Assembly: GCF_000160135.1 (NCBI RefSeq)
Contig: NZ_GG729933.1
Span: forward strand, 626,816-690,815
Direction of reading: 5' to 3'
From: Oribacterium sp. oral taxon 078 str. F0262
GTDB taxonomy: Bacteria; Bacillota; Clostridia; Lachnospirales; Lachnospiraceae
Length of the DNA: 64,000 nucleotides
Position 1 is the stretch's first letter; every line of letters begins with the position of its first letter. The position numbers and the translations under genes are program-made. A model generated the notes under the pieces. That model was not told the DNA's origin. It worked only from the letters and a program-made list of their open reading frames with translations, and did no database searches. Below are positions 1 through 7,778 of this stretch, in pieces.

Positions 1-366
1 CCGGACTATCTGAGGGAGGAAAATCATGACTGCATCCGCAGAAGGCTCGATCGTCTCCGACTGTTCCGGGGGAGCCTTCTGGAGGTCCCGGAGGGAAGGC
101 CCTTCGACTTTCTGAATCTCTCGGATCTCTTTGAGTACATGGACGAGGAGGAGTTCTCGGAAAATGAGAGAAAGCTCTCGGCTCTCGCCTCTCCCGGGGC
201 CCGCATTGCACTGTGGAATATGCAAAACAGACGTTATCTTCGGAAGGACGATTTTTTAGCGGAGGAAGAGGAGAGCAGGCGGCTTTTTTCGAAAAACCGA
301 TCCTATTTTTACCGGGATTTTACGATTTATCATGTCCCGGGGGATCTTCTTCCTCACGAGCCTTAG
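1..366 (+). CDS. DUF3419 family protein, C-terminal part (5' truncated by window)
   Basis: The reading frame is open from the first base and ends at a TAG at 364-366, so only about the last 121 residues are visible. The fragment contains FDFLNLSDLFEYM followed by a segment ending ARIALWNMQNRR, which resembles the SAM-dependent DUF3419 (BtaA-like) family, where an FNLSDIFEYM-like motif precedes a methyltransferase-fold strand. Members are related to enzymes that transfer the 3-amino-3-carboxypropyl group of SAM to lipids, but that activity cannot be assigned from this fragment. An internal ATG at 139 is not the start, because similarity continues upstream of it. The gene converges on the glycosyltransferase gene across a repeat-filled gap. 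Confidence 0.6.
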   Translation, partial: PDYLREENHDCIRRRLDRLRLFRGSLLEVPEGRPFDFLNLSDLFEYMDEEEFSENERKLSALASPGARIALWNMQNRRYLRKDDFLAEEEESRRLFSKNRSYFYRDFTIYHVPGDLLPHEP

Positions 367-386
367 AGGGCTGGAGGCCGCCTTTT

Positions 387-521
387 CTGCCGCTTTGTCC
401 GCCCTGCACAGGACGCTCTCGCTCCGACTGCCGCGGCCAGCGGCGCATAAGCGATTTTCAGGACCAAATCGCTAAACGCCGGGGCGGCAGACGGCCTGCG
501 CTTGGGCAGGCAAAGCGGCAG
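387..521 (+). repeat. 135 bp inverted-repeat element, copy 1 (MITE-like)
   Basis: The element is bounded by perfect 11 bp inverted ends, CTGCCGCTTTG at 387-397 and CAAAGCGGCAG at 511-521. It contains an inner stem with arms AGCGATTT and AAATCGCT. Copies of the same length lie at 31988-32122 (same orientation) and 32269-32404 (inverted), with most of the interior conserved. It carries no coding capacity. It could be a miniature inverted-repeat transposable element or a structured 3' UTR/terminator repeat. I could not define a target-site duplication. Confidence 0.75.
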
Positions 522-583
522 AACGGCTGCTTAAAATGTGGGGCTTTCAGTGATCCGGGGGTCCTGAAGGAGCGGGGGAGGCA

Positions 584-634
584 CTTCTCTTCGAGAAGAC
601 TCAAGGACGCTCCGAGTCTGCCTGATGGCAGACT
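584..634 (-). repeat. Palindromic module B, copy 1
   Basis: Two palindromes lie side by side. At 615-634 is a 20 bp sequence with arms AGTCTGCC and GGCAGACT around a 4 nt loop. At 584-598 is CTTCTC-TTC-GAGAAG. On the minus strand the order and spacing match the copies after serS at 31774 and 31907. The module lies about 70 nt past the stop of the glycosyltransferase gene, where a transcript end would be expected. Confidence 0.7.
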
Positions 635-703
635 TCTGTGCTTATGCTTCGCTGCGTCCGCAGCTCAGCGACTCGGCTTCGCCCGGGAGGCATCAGCCGA
701 CCT

Positions 704-1996
704 CTACATTCTCAGGCGTTTTTTCAGGTTCTGGAAGACCTTTTCTCTGAGGGCGCGGTAGTTTTTCTTTTCGCCTTCGCTCATTCCTTCTGTGCTGTTT
801 TGCTCTTCCTCCGAGACAGCGCTGTCTATCGCATTCAGAATTCTTCCGGATTTTTCTGTGAGGGATGCGGTCTCCGGTTTTGCGAAGTCCATCTTCAGGT
901 AGCCGCGGATCGAGAGATACTGAAGGAGAGCCTGCGCGGAAATTTTGGGGAGCTCCAGGTATTCGGAGAGCTCTTTTAAGTCGCCGACGCTGCCGAAGCT
1001 ATGAAGGTAGAGGAGGACGGAAAGCTCGCGGCGCTCCAGATCAAAGCGGCTCATCACGGAGCGGAAGAGGCGCTGAAACATGCGCTCCTCATAGTAATGC
1101 TTTGTCCAGGAATTTTCCCGGACGAAGTCGTGGGCGACTTTCGTCCTCTCCTCTCCGAGTTTTTTGGATCCCGGAAGGAGGGGGATCGCTTCATTGTCTC
1201 GGGAGTAATCGAGCAAAAAGCGGTAGATTTCCGCGCGCTTTTTCGCATAATCCTCCGGACTGTAGACATTTTTATAGAAGTCGGAGTAGTAGTCGATCAC
1301 ATTCAGCTTCATGCGGATGATGTCGCTCGCATTGAGTCCCTGCTGGACGAGGGAGCCCTCCGTCTTTACATAGTAGTAGATCGGGACGCGGAGCACATAG
1401 ATCCTGTCTGCGTGAAGGAGATACTCCATATTAAAGATGAAGTCCTCGCACCAGCGGAGCTCCGGGTCCATCCGGAGACCATAGCGCTCGATGATATCCC
1501 GGCGGAAGAGCTTGTTCCAGAGGACGCCGTAATAGTAGTCCGCGGGACTTTTCGCCATCCAGTCCGCAAACTCCTGCCTCGTGAGAAGTCCTTCCGTGTC
1601 GATAGAGCCCTTCCGGGAGATCCATTTCTCGACGACCCGGTAGAAATCCGCTATGACGATATCCGCCTTCTCTTTTTCCAGTGCGCGGACAAGCTGTCCG
1701 CTGGCCTCCGGAGTGATCCAGTCATCCGCATCGAGAAACTGGATATAGCGGCCCTTTGCGATGGAGAGCGCCGCATTTCTGGTATTGGAGACGCCGGAAT
1801 TTTCCTTATGGATGACACGGATCCTCGCATCCTTTTCGCAGAAGCTGTCACAGAGCTTTTCGGAGCCGTCCTTGCTGCCATCGTCCATGAGGAGGAGCTC
1901 GAAGTCTTTGAAATCCTGTGAGAGGATACTGTTTACACAGCGGCTGAGCGTCTCCTTGGCATTATAGATCGGTACAATGATGGAAAGTACAGGCAT
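704..1996 (-). CDS. Family 2 glycosyltransferase fused to a MarR-like winged-helix domain
   Basis: The 430-residue protein begins with a GT-A fold typical of GT2 enzymes: SIIVPIYNA near residues 5-13, LLMDDGSKDGS near 35-45 and the metal-binding FLDADDW at 87-93. GT2 enzymes move a sugar from a nucleotide sugar to a lipid or polysaccharide acceptor at the cytoplasmic membrane face. No transmembrane segment is obvious. From about residue 318 the sequence changes to a pattern like a MarR winged helix: LSVLLYLHSFG, ELSEYLEL, a recognition-helix-like region, IRGYLK, then LTEKSGRIL. The start has a GAGAGGGA ribosome site. The GT assignment is firm; the substrate is unknown and the C-terminal call is by eye. 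Confidence 0.85.
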   Translation of the reverse strand: MPVLSIIVPIYNAKETLSRCVNSILSQDFKDFELLLMDDGSKDGSEKLCDSFCEKDARIRVIHKENSGVSNTRNAALSIAKGRYIQFLDADDWITPEASGQLVRALEKEKADIVIADFYRVVEKWISRKGSIDTEGLLTRQEFADWMAKSPADYYYGVLWNKLFRRDIIERYGLRMDPELRWCEDFIFNMEYLLHADRIYVLRVPIYYYVKTEGSLVQQGLNASDIIRMKLNVIDYYSDFYKNVYSPEDYAKKRAEIYRFLLDYSRDNEAIPLLPGSKKLGEERTKVAHDFVRENSWTKHYYEERMFQRLFRSVMSRFDLERRELSVLLYLHSFGSVGDLKELSEYLELPKISAQALLQYLSIRGYLKMDFAKPETASLTEKSGRILNAIDSAVSEEEQNSTEGMSEGEKKNYRALREKVFQNLKKRLRM

Positions 1997-2111
1997 GCAT
2001 CCCTCTCTTTCAAAAAGACGGGCAAAAGAGTCCGGGGAAAGAAGACGGATTCATGATATACTTTTTCTTTAAAGAAGTCCACAGGATGAGAGAGCTTTTG
2101 AGGGTGAGGAT

Positions 2112-3755
2112 ATGAGTGAGATCGTGAGGCTCTTTGACAGAGTATGCGAAGAGAAGGGGGAGGAGAGCGCCTTTTTCTACTTCAGGAAGGGGGAGCTCCG
2201 GAGGAAAAGCTTCCGGGAGCTCCATCGGGAGGTCGAAAGCAGGGAGCGCTGCCTCATTGAGAGGGGGCTTTGCCCCGGGCAGAGGATTCTTCTCTTTGCG
2301 CCTCCTTCCTATGAGCTTCTGCTTTTCATGCTCGCCGCCATGCGGCTTGGGATTTCTCTTCTCTATGCGGATGTCCAGACGGGGCTTCGCCGGGGGGGCG
2401 CCGCGCTGAAAAGCGCTCCGGCGGATGCCGTCGCAGTGAATCGAGGGACCTTTTTTCTGCGGCTGCTCTTTCCAAAGCTCCTTCAGATACCGCTGCTTCT
2501 CCGGATCGATTCTTCGGAGGAGAGGAGGGGAAGAAAGGTGCGGAAAGGAGGAAGGGCAGCGGCGAAGGATGAGATTTCAGGCGGAAGGCAGTGGAGGGAA
2601 GAGCGTAAGAGCTGTACGGCCAGTCAGTGGAGCGAAGAGAAAACTGGGATCTTAGACGGAGGGCAGAGAAGGGAAGAGGAGGAGAGCTTTGCGCTTTTGG
2701 GCCCTGCCGGGCCCTCCGAGGATACGGAAGCGCTTCTTACGATGACCACCGGCTCTACCGGGAGCGCCAAGACCGTGATCCGGACGCACGGGGAGCTGCT
2801 CCGGCAGCTTCGGCTTACTATGGAGAATCAGGGGGAAAGCGGGGGGGAATGCGTGCTGGTCAGCTCCTTTATGTATTGCTTTTCCAACCTTCTTATGGGA
2901 AATGCGGTAGCGCTTCCGGAGCTTCACCTGGGGATTCCGCTCTGGTCCTATTGGGAGCGCAGGCTTCGGCATTTCTCCTCGCTTCCCATCCGGAGTCTGA
3001 TGACGACACCGGACTTCTGCCTCCATTTTAAAAATGCTTTTCCCGGGCTCCGGGAGCTCTACATCGGCGGGGCGATTCTCAACATCCGGGAGGCGGAGAG
3101 GATACTCGCAAACTATCCCGGCGTGAGGATCAGCTATATTTACGGCGCGACGGAGTGCAACCTTATCGCTCGGACAGAGCTATCGGACTATGTGCGGATC
3201 CTCCGGGAGAGGGGAGAGTCCTGCCTCGGAGGGGCGGTATCGGGAGTCTCGATCCGGATCGAAGGAGGAGAGATCCTGGTAAAGAGCGATGCCTTGCTTA
3301 GAGGATCCCTCGCAAAGGGAGGGAGAGAGGAGAGGGAGAGAGAGGGGAGCTGGCATAGAAGCGGGGATCTCGGAGAACTCCGAGAGGGAAAGCTGTATTA
3401 CCTTGGGAGGAGAGATGTCTATCTCGTGAAGAAAGGGAGGAGGGTTCCGTCGGGACCGCTGGAGCAGAGGCTTCTCCTCCGCTTTCCGACGCTCTCAAAG
3501 GCGGCCTGCTTCTACAGCGGAGGGAAAAACCGACTTTTTTATGAGGAATGCGGGGGAAAGACAGAGAGAGAGCAGATTCGCGAATTTCTCCGGGAGGAGG
3601 GCATTTTGGAAAATACAGAGCTCCGCCGGATCGGACGGATCCCGCGGGACAGAAAGCACCACAGCAAAACGGACTACCGGGCATTGAAAAAGAGGAGCCG
3701 TTTTCCACGGCTCCCCTTCTCCTCTTCGTGGAGACAACAGGACTCGAACCTGTGA
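2112..3755 (+). CDS. AMP-dependent synthetase/ligase (acyl-CoA synthetase-like)
   Basis: This is a 547-residue member of the adenylate-forming superfamily, which activates a carboxylate with ATP. Visible core motifs are TTGSTGSAKTVIRTHGELL (phosphate loop), YGATEC, HRSGDLGEL, and a GRRDVYLVKKGRRV hinge followed by IPRDRKHHSKTDYRAL, which carries the C-terminal lysine. The substrate cannot be read from the sequence. Residues around 140-220 form a charged, low-complexity insertion rich in Arg, Glu and Gly that is not expected in the family. The natural C-terminus appears to be TDYRALKK; about 20 extra codons then read through a terminator and into tRNA-Val on the other strand before the TGA at 3753. 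Confidence 0.75.
   Translation: MSEIVRLFDRVCEEKGEESAFFYFRKGELRRKSFRELHREVESRERCLIERGLCPGQRILLFAPPSYELLLFMLAAMRLGISLLYADVQTGLRRGGAALKSAPADAVAVNRGTFFLRLLFPKLLQIPLLLRIDSSEERRGRKVRKGGRAAAKDEISGGRQWREERKSCTASQWSEEKTGILDGGQRREEEESFALLGPAGPSEDTEALLTMTTGSTGSAKTVIRTHGELLRQLRLTMENQGESGGECVLVSSFMYCFSNLLMGNAVALPELHLGIPLWSYWERRLRHFSSLPIRSLMTTPDFCLHFKNAFPGLRELYIGGAILNIREAERILANYPGVRISYIYGATECNLIARTELSDYVRILRERGESCLGGAVSGVSIRIEGGEILVKSDALLRGSLAKGGREEREREGSWHRSGDLGELREGKLYYLGRRDVYLVKKGRRVPSGPLEQRLLLRFPTLSKAACFYSGGKNRLFYEECGGKTEREQIREFLREEGILENTELRRIGRIPRDRKHHSKTDYRALKKRSRFPRLPFSSSWRQQDSNL
3685..3714 (-). terminator. Rho-independent terminator of tRNA-Val(GAC)
   Basis: On the minus strand GGAGCCG and CGGCTCC form a perfect 7 bp stem (3694-3714) with a 7 nt loop, followed by TCTTTTT. 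It lies directly downstream of tRNA-Val and inside the 3' end of the + strand ligase frame. Confidence 0.8.
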
Positions 3756-3801
3756 CCTTTCGCACGTCAAGCGAATGCTCTCCCAGCTGAGCTATACCTC
3801 C
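3729..3801 (-). tRNA. tRNA-Val (anticodon GAC)
   Basis: The reverse complement folds as a standard 73 nt tRNA. The acceptor stem GGAGGTA pairs with TGTCTCC, the discriminator is A, the D arm has AGCTCAGCTGGGAGAGC, and the anticodon loop TTGACGT sits on TTCGC/GCGAA. The T loop is TTCGAGT. The 3' CCA is not encoded. The last 27 nt of the ligase frame (3729-3755) overlap its 3' half on the opposite strand. Confidence 0.95.
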
Positions 3802-3858
3802 AACGAAAGGGAGTATACAGGATCGAAGGATAAAAAGCAAGAGGAAATTTTTTCCCGT

Positions 3859-4491
3859 TTATTCATAGGTATTTAATATCAAAGCATGGTCCACGTACTC
3901 TCCCAGAAAGACTTCGCTGTATTTCTCTACGTTTTGCTTTTTGAGTTCATCGAGAAGCCATTTCTCGTCCTTACCGATTACTTTGAGAATGTCATGCTGT
4001 ACCTGGCCATCCGTGATGACCGGAAACTTTGGATCTTCTTCATCAGACTGTATTATGATCAGCTGCCCGTTTTGTTCGACGACAGCTCTCTTTACTGTCT
4101 TTGAGGAGTAAATGCCATTGGTACGAAGCTTAAAAGCCACATCGTGAGCTGACAAGCCGGCCTTCTTACAATTCTCAATCACTATTTTGCCGTCATTGAT
4201 TATTGTCAGGGCCTTGCCGTCTATCAGCTGCTTAGCTCTTACATTATGCTTCTTGACCCACTTCAGAGCCAGGACAAGAAAACACCAAATGCATAGAATG
4301 GCAATGAAATTAGGTATTTTTATACTGTCGTTATAGATCACACCTCCGATGATCCCGCCGAGCACATAATTTACAATCTGGTCACTGGCCGACGATGGCG
4401 CCAGATTCCCCTTTCCTGATATATTTATGATTATGACCATCGCAAAAAAGCCGATTAACAGCTTTATCGTCACTAATATAAATGGATTCAT
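3859..4491 (-). CDS. DUF421 family membrane protein (YetF-like)
   Basis: From the ATG at 4491 (AAGGAGAG upstream) the protein is about 210 residues. It has an N-terminal helix (PFILVTIKLLIGFFAMVIII), two more hydrophobic segments to about residue 75, then a soluble domain with KQLIDGKALTIINDGKI and AHDVAFKLRTNGI. This is the layout of DUF421/YetF proteins, whose biochemical role is poorly defined. A longer frame starts at 4554, but its extra 21 residues are encoded by a 15 bp triplication and lack a better ribosome site. The gene and its flanks to about 4660 are clearly richer in A+T than the rest of the window, which suggests transfer from a lower-GC donor. Confidence 0.8.
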   Translation of the reverse strand: MNPFILVTIKLLIGFFAMVIIINISGKGNLAPSSASDQIVNYVLGGIIGGVIYNDSIKIPNFIAILCIWCFLVLALKWVKKHNVRAKQLIDGKALTIINDGKIVIENCKKAGLSAHDVAFKLRTNGIYSSKTVKRAVVEQNGQLIIIQSDEEDPKFPVITDGQVQHDILKVIGKDEKWLLDELKKQNVEKYSEVFLGEYVDHALILNTYE

Positions 4492-4502
4492 GATTGTTCT
4501 CT

Positions 4503-4553
4503 CCTTATTCCAGGTAAACTTCTTCCGGGTAAATTTCTTCCAGGTAAACTTCA
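4503..4553 (-). repeat. Short tandem repeat upstream of the DUF421 gene
   Basis: About three imperfect copies of a 15 bp unit (AGGTAAACTTCTTCC-like on the + strand) lie just upstream of the preferred start. Read through, they would encode a repeated FTWKK/FTRKK/FTWNK peptide, which I regard as leader DNA rather than protein. Confidence 0.6.
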
Positions 4554-4758
4554 TATTACGATTTCTTCACTGCCTGCTCCCCGGAATTCAGCTTTGATCT
4601 ACGGAGCAAATTCTAAATTGTCTAATTCTACATTTTAGCCGATTTAATTGCAATAGGGGGTGGATATTTTGAATCCGTATTTCCCGCCTTTTTCCTTGAG
4701 CTTTCCGGGAAAGGATGCGAAAATAGAGAAACAGTTTTGTGAGAAGGGAGTGAGAGTC

Positions 4759-5421
4759 ATGCATGAGATCCGAATTGAAAGAGGATTATATGCGGTTTAT
4801 CCGGAGATCCGGCTCGGCTGTCTGCAATTTTATGCGAAGCCGGGTCCTTCTTCCGGTGAGCTTTCGCGTTTTATGGAGAATGATATTCTGCCGAGGCTTC
4901 GGAGAGAGTGTGCAGGAAAAAACTGGGAAGAGATCCCCGGCATCCGCGGGAGCCGGGCGGCGTACCGGGCCTTTGGGAGAAATCCGGGGCGCTACCGTGT
5001 TTCCTCCGAGGCACTGCTTCGCAGGGTGAAGCGCGGGGAAGGCATCCCTCCGGTCAATACCGTTGTGGATGTCAATAATATGATCTCCCTGCAAAGCGGG
5101 CTCTCGCTCGGCTCCTATGATCTTTCGCGGATTAAGGGCGCGGTCAGACTGCGGAGGGCCGGAGCCGGGGAGGGCTATCGCGGAATCGGAAAGGATTTTC
5201 TGGACATGGAGAATATGCTGGTTCTATCTGATGACGAGGGGATTTTCGGCTCGTCCATGTCGGATTCCACCCGCGCCATGCTCACGGAGGATGCGAGAAA
5301 CATTTTGACGGTGATCTATTGCTTTGAGAAAGAGATTCCGCTTGATGAGCTGCTCTGTCAGGCGAAGGCGGCGTTTGAGAAATATGCCGGGGCGAAAGAT
5401 GTCGAGATAGGGAGCGTCTGA
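4759..5421 (+). CDS. B3/B4 tRNA-binding domain protein
   Basis: The 220-residue product resembles the free-standing B3/B4 domain found in the beta subunit of phenylalanyl-tRNA synthetase. Recognisable parts are GSRAAYRAFGRNPGRYRVS, RRVKRGEGIPPVNTVVDVNN and a C-terminal segment ending in a helical region. Stand-alone B3/4 proteins are suspected to act on tRNA or mischarged aminoacyl-tRNA, but the role is unproven. An in-frame GTG at 4660 would add 33 residues. I prefer the ATG at 4759 because GAAGGGAGTG precedes it at good spacing and the family similarity begins there. Confidence 0.75.
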   Translation: MHEIRIERGLYAVYPEIRLGCLQFYAKPGPSSGELSRFMENDILPRLRRECAGKNWEEIPGIRGSRAAYRAFGRNPGRYRVSSEALLRRVKRGEGIPPVNTVVDVNNMISLQSGLSLGSYDLSRIKGAVRLRRAGAGEGYRGIGKDFLDMENMLVLSDDEGIFGSSMSDSTRAMLTEDARNILTVIYCFEKEIPLDELLCQAKAAFEKYAGAKDVEIGSV

Positions 5422-5546
5422 AAATATCGATCGGGGAAATCCGGGGGAGGCTTCGCTGATTTTGTGACGAGATCCGTGACAAGATTTTTGTGACAAATGT
5501 GGCATATGCTGCGCCGGAAGCGGCAAAAAAGAAGGCTGAAAAGCAT

Positions 5547-5592
5547 AAAAAGCAGGGGTAGAAGCCATTCCCGGCGGATTTCCCTGCTTTTT
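5547..5592 (-). terminator. Terminator of tRNA-Ala (symmetrical, possibly bidirectional)
   Basis: AAAAAGCAGGG (5547-5557) and CCCTGCTTTTT (5582-5592) form a perfect 11 bp stem with T runs on both strands. It lies just downstream of tRNA-Ala on the minus strand and could also stop + strand transcription. Confidence 0.75.
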
Positions 5593-5598
5593 CGCGAG

Positions 5599-5671
5599 TG
5601 GAGCATACGGGATTCGAACCCGTGACCTCCTCCATGCCATGGAGACGCGCTCCCAGCTGCGCTAATGCCCC
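5599..5671 (-). tRNA. tRNA-Ala (anticodon GGC)
   Basis: The reverse complement is a 73 nt tRNA. The acceptor stem GGGGCAT pairs with ATGCTCC, the discriminator is A, the D arm is AGCGCAGCTGGGAGCGC and the anticodon loop ATGGCAT has GGC at 34-36. The T arm is ACGGGTTCGAATCCCGT. CCA is not encoded. Confidence 0.95.
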
Positions 5672-5807
5672 GAACGAAGGTATTATAAAGTATATTTTTG
5701 GCTTTGTCACGGAAAAGCTGCGATAAATGCATAAATAAAATTTATGCCATATCAGATGAGATATAACTTGAAATCATGTATTTCCTCTTTGCTGATTATG
5801 CCGGACT

Positions 5808-5836
5808 TTGACAAAGAGCTTTATCCACGTTATGAT
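5808..5836 (+). promoter_or_regulatory. Sigma-A-type promoter of the degV gene
   Basis: TTGACA (5808-5813) and TATGAT (5831-5836) are separated by 17 bp. Their position excludes a degV start at 5808 and supports the downstream ATG. Confidence 0.7.
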
Positions 5837-5951
5837 GATAAATAGACAGGATTTGTTCTATGATAAATCGGTGTTTCACAAAAAGCGATTTGACTTGGCT
5901 TCGCCCTTTTGCAGTCGCTGCGGGGAACAGAGGAGAGAGGACGGGGGAATT

Positions 5952-6827
5952 ATGGCGGCATATGGATTGAGCTGCTGCTCTACTGTGGATTTATCCAGGC
6001 AGTGGGCAGAGGAGAGGGATGTGAAGCTTGCATACTTCCATTTTTTTCTCGGTGAGAAGGAGTATCTGGATGATTTCTATGAGTCCATTCGTCCGGAGGA
6101 GCTTTACCAAAGGATGCTCGCGGGTGAGATGACGCGGACCTCCCAGGTCAATGTGGAAGAATACAAGGCGCTGTTTCGCTCGGTGCTCTCAAAGGGCAGG
6201 GACCTTCTCCACATCACGCTTTCCAGCGGCATTTCCGGGAGCATCAATTCCGCGAGGATTGCGGCGGAGGAGATGAGGGAGGAGTTTCCGGAGAGGAAGG
6301 TCTATGTACTGGACTCTCTCAACGCCTCCTCCGGCTATGGACTGCTTGTCGACAGGGCAGCGGATCTCCGGGATGCGGGTATGGGCATAGAGGAGCTCTA
6401 TGAGGAGCTGCAAAGGCTTGTCGCGAGACAGCAAAGCTGGTTTTTTACCTCGGACCTTACGTTTTTTATCCGGGGCGGAAGGGTTTCGAAGGCGGCGGGC
6501 TGGATCGGTTCTCTTTTGAATATCTGTCCGCTGCTCCGGGTCGCGGAGGACGGCAGCCTGAAGGCAGTGGAGAAGGTCCGCGGAAAGAAAAGGGTGATGG
6601 ACAGAATTCTCCAAAAGATGGAGGAGCTCTGCAAGGACGGGAGGGACTATTCCGACAAGTGCTTTATCAGCCATTCCGACTGCCGGGAGGACGCAGAGCT
6701 TCTCCGCGTGGAGCTCAGGAAGCGTTTTCCGAAGCTGAAAACGGCGGAGATCTTTCCCATCGGCAGTACCATCGGATGTCATACGGGACCCGGAACCGTC
6801 GCCCTCTTCTTTTTCGGGAGAGAATAA
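5952..6827 (+). CDS. degV: DegV family fatty-acid-binding protein
   Basis: The 291-residue product has the DegV layout. An N-terminal domain carries SCCSTVDLS and the TSQVNVEEY motif, followed by HITLSSGISGSINSARIA and VYVLDSLNASSGYGLLV. The C-terminal domain carries TSDLTFFIRGGRVS and ends with IGSTIGCHTGPGTVALFFFG. DegV/FakB proteins bind a fatty acid and can present it to the kinase FakA for phospholipid synthesis; no fakA is in the window. The ATG at 5952 follows a purine-rich GGAGAGAGGACGGGGG stretch. The frame is open to 5808, but a promoter lies there. Confidence 0.88.
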   Translation: MAAYGLSCCSTVDLSRQWAEERDVKLAYFHFFLGEKEYLDDFYESIRPEELYQRMLAGEMTRTSQVNVEEYKALFRSVLSKGRDLLHITLSSGISGSINSARIAAEEMREEFPERKVYVLDSLNASSGYGLLVDRAADLRDAGMGIEELYEELQRLVARQQSWFFTSDLTFFIRGGRVSKAAGWIGSLLNICPLLRVAEDGSLKAVEKVRGKKRVMDRILQKMEELCKDGRDYSDKCFISHSDCREDAELLRVELRKRFPKLKTAEIFPIGSTIGCHTGPGTVALFFFGRE

Positions 6828-7160
6828 TTTCAGTGCGAAAATACTGCCATCCCTCTGATCGCCCTTCTCCGATGAGATTTTATGAAATGCTCCCTGCTCC
6901 GCTCCTTTCCTTTCTATAGCTATACCGGGAACCCGGAGGAGAGGAAAGGGAGGAGAGAGAGGAAAGACAGCAGAAACAGGAGAGACAGGAGAGCTGGGTG
7001 CGGATCGGAAAGACAGAACGGATCAAAAAAATAGAAGAAATAAAATACAATAAGAGGAAAATGAGCTGAGAAGACATAGGAAGAAAAAAGAATAAGAAGC
7101 TAAGAAGAAGTAAAGGGAATAAGAAGAGAAAAGAATAAAAGATAAGAGAAAGGAGAGAGG
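6828..7160. other. Gap with a long polypurine tract
   Basis: The first 100 bp have no clear signal. From about 6936 to 7160 the + strand is almost only A and G, in AGGAGAG- and AAGAA-like motifs, running straight into the ribosome site of the PfpI-family gene. No gene or terminator is visible. Confidence 0.6.
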
Positions 7161-7718
7161 ATGCCAAGAGTATGTGCCTTGCTGGCCCCCGGTCTGGAGG
7201 AGGTGGAGTGTCTGTCCGTTGTGGATATCCTGAGAAGGGGAGGAGTGGAGACAGAGCTTGTCTCTGTGAGCGGGGAGCGTGTGGTGACGGGCTCTCATCG
7301 GATCGCGATCGTGACGGACCGCCTGCTGGAGGAGGCGGACCCCGCCGGATATGACCTTATCTTCCTTCCGGGAGGAGTCCCGGGGGTCCCCAATCTGGAG
7401 GCAAATCCCGCGGTAAAGACGATGCTTTTGGAGCAGGAGAGAGCAGGAAGGAGGATCGGAGCGATCTGCGCTGCACCGAGCATTCTCGGGCATTATGGGC
7501 TTCTCTCCGGAAAGCGCTTCACCTGCTATCCCGGCTGGCAGGAGGGGATCAACGACGCGGAGTGGACCGGGGAAGGGGTCGTGAGCTCCGGCCGGATCAG
7601 TACGAGCCGGGGGCTCGGCTTTGCGCTGGATTTCGGACTGGAACTCCTTCGACTCCTCATGGGAGAGGAGAGCTTTCAAAAGGTTCGAAGGGGCATACAG
7701 CATCCCGGGACGATCTGA
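7161..7718 (+). CDS. DJ-1/PfpI family protein (YajL-like)
   Basis: The 185-residue protein matches the single-domain DJ-1/PfpI fold. It has LLAPGLEEVECLSVVDILRR with the conserved Glu, DLIFLPGGVPG, and the nucleophile elbow GAICAAPSILG with Cys at about residue 107. It ends with STSRGLGFALDFGLELL. Family members include ThiJ/YajL-type deglycase or chaperone candidates and proteases of the PfpI branch; the exact activity is not readable. The ATG follows AAAGGAGAGAGG. Confidence 0.88.
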   Translation: MPRVCALLAPGLEEVECLSVVDILRRGGVETELVSVSGERVVTGSHRIAIVTDRLLEEADPAGYDLIFLPGGVPGVPNLEANPAVKTMLLEQERAGRRIGAICAAPSILGHYGLLSGKRFTCYPGWQEGINDAEWTGEGVVSSGRISTSRGLGFALDFGLELLRLLMGEESFQKVRRGIQHPGTI

Positions 7719-7778
7719 GGGAGGCTTGATTCCGTCATTATCAAGGATAAAACAGGATAGATAGATCCATCGCTTTTT

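Larger units (their letters stand above)
367..703. other. Intergenic gap between convergent genes, filled by repeats
   Basis: This gap between two convergent stop codons holds a 135 bp inverted-repeat element (387-521) and one copy of a second palindromic module (about 584-634), both found again near 31.8-32.4 kb. Open frames crossing it have no protein-like features, and I see no separate gene. Confidence 0.7.

Noticed and set aside
4660-4758. Upstream GTG start for the B3/4-domain gene
   Set aside because: The ATG at 4759 has the better ribosome site and matches the start of family similarity.
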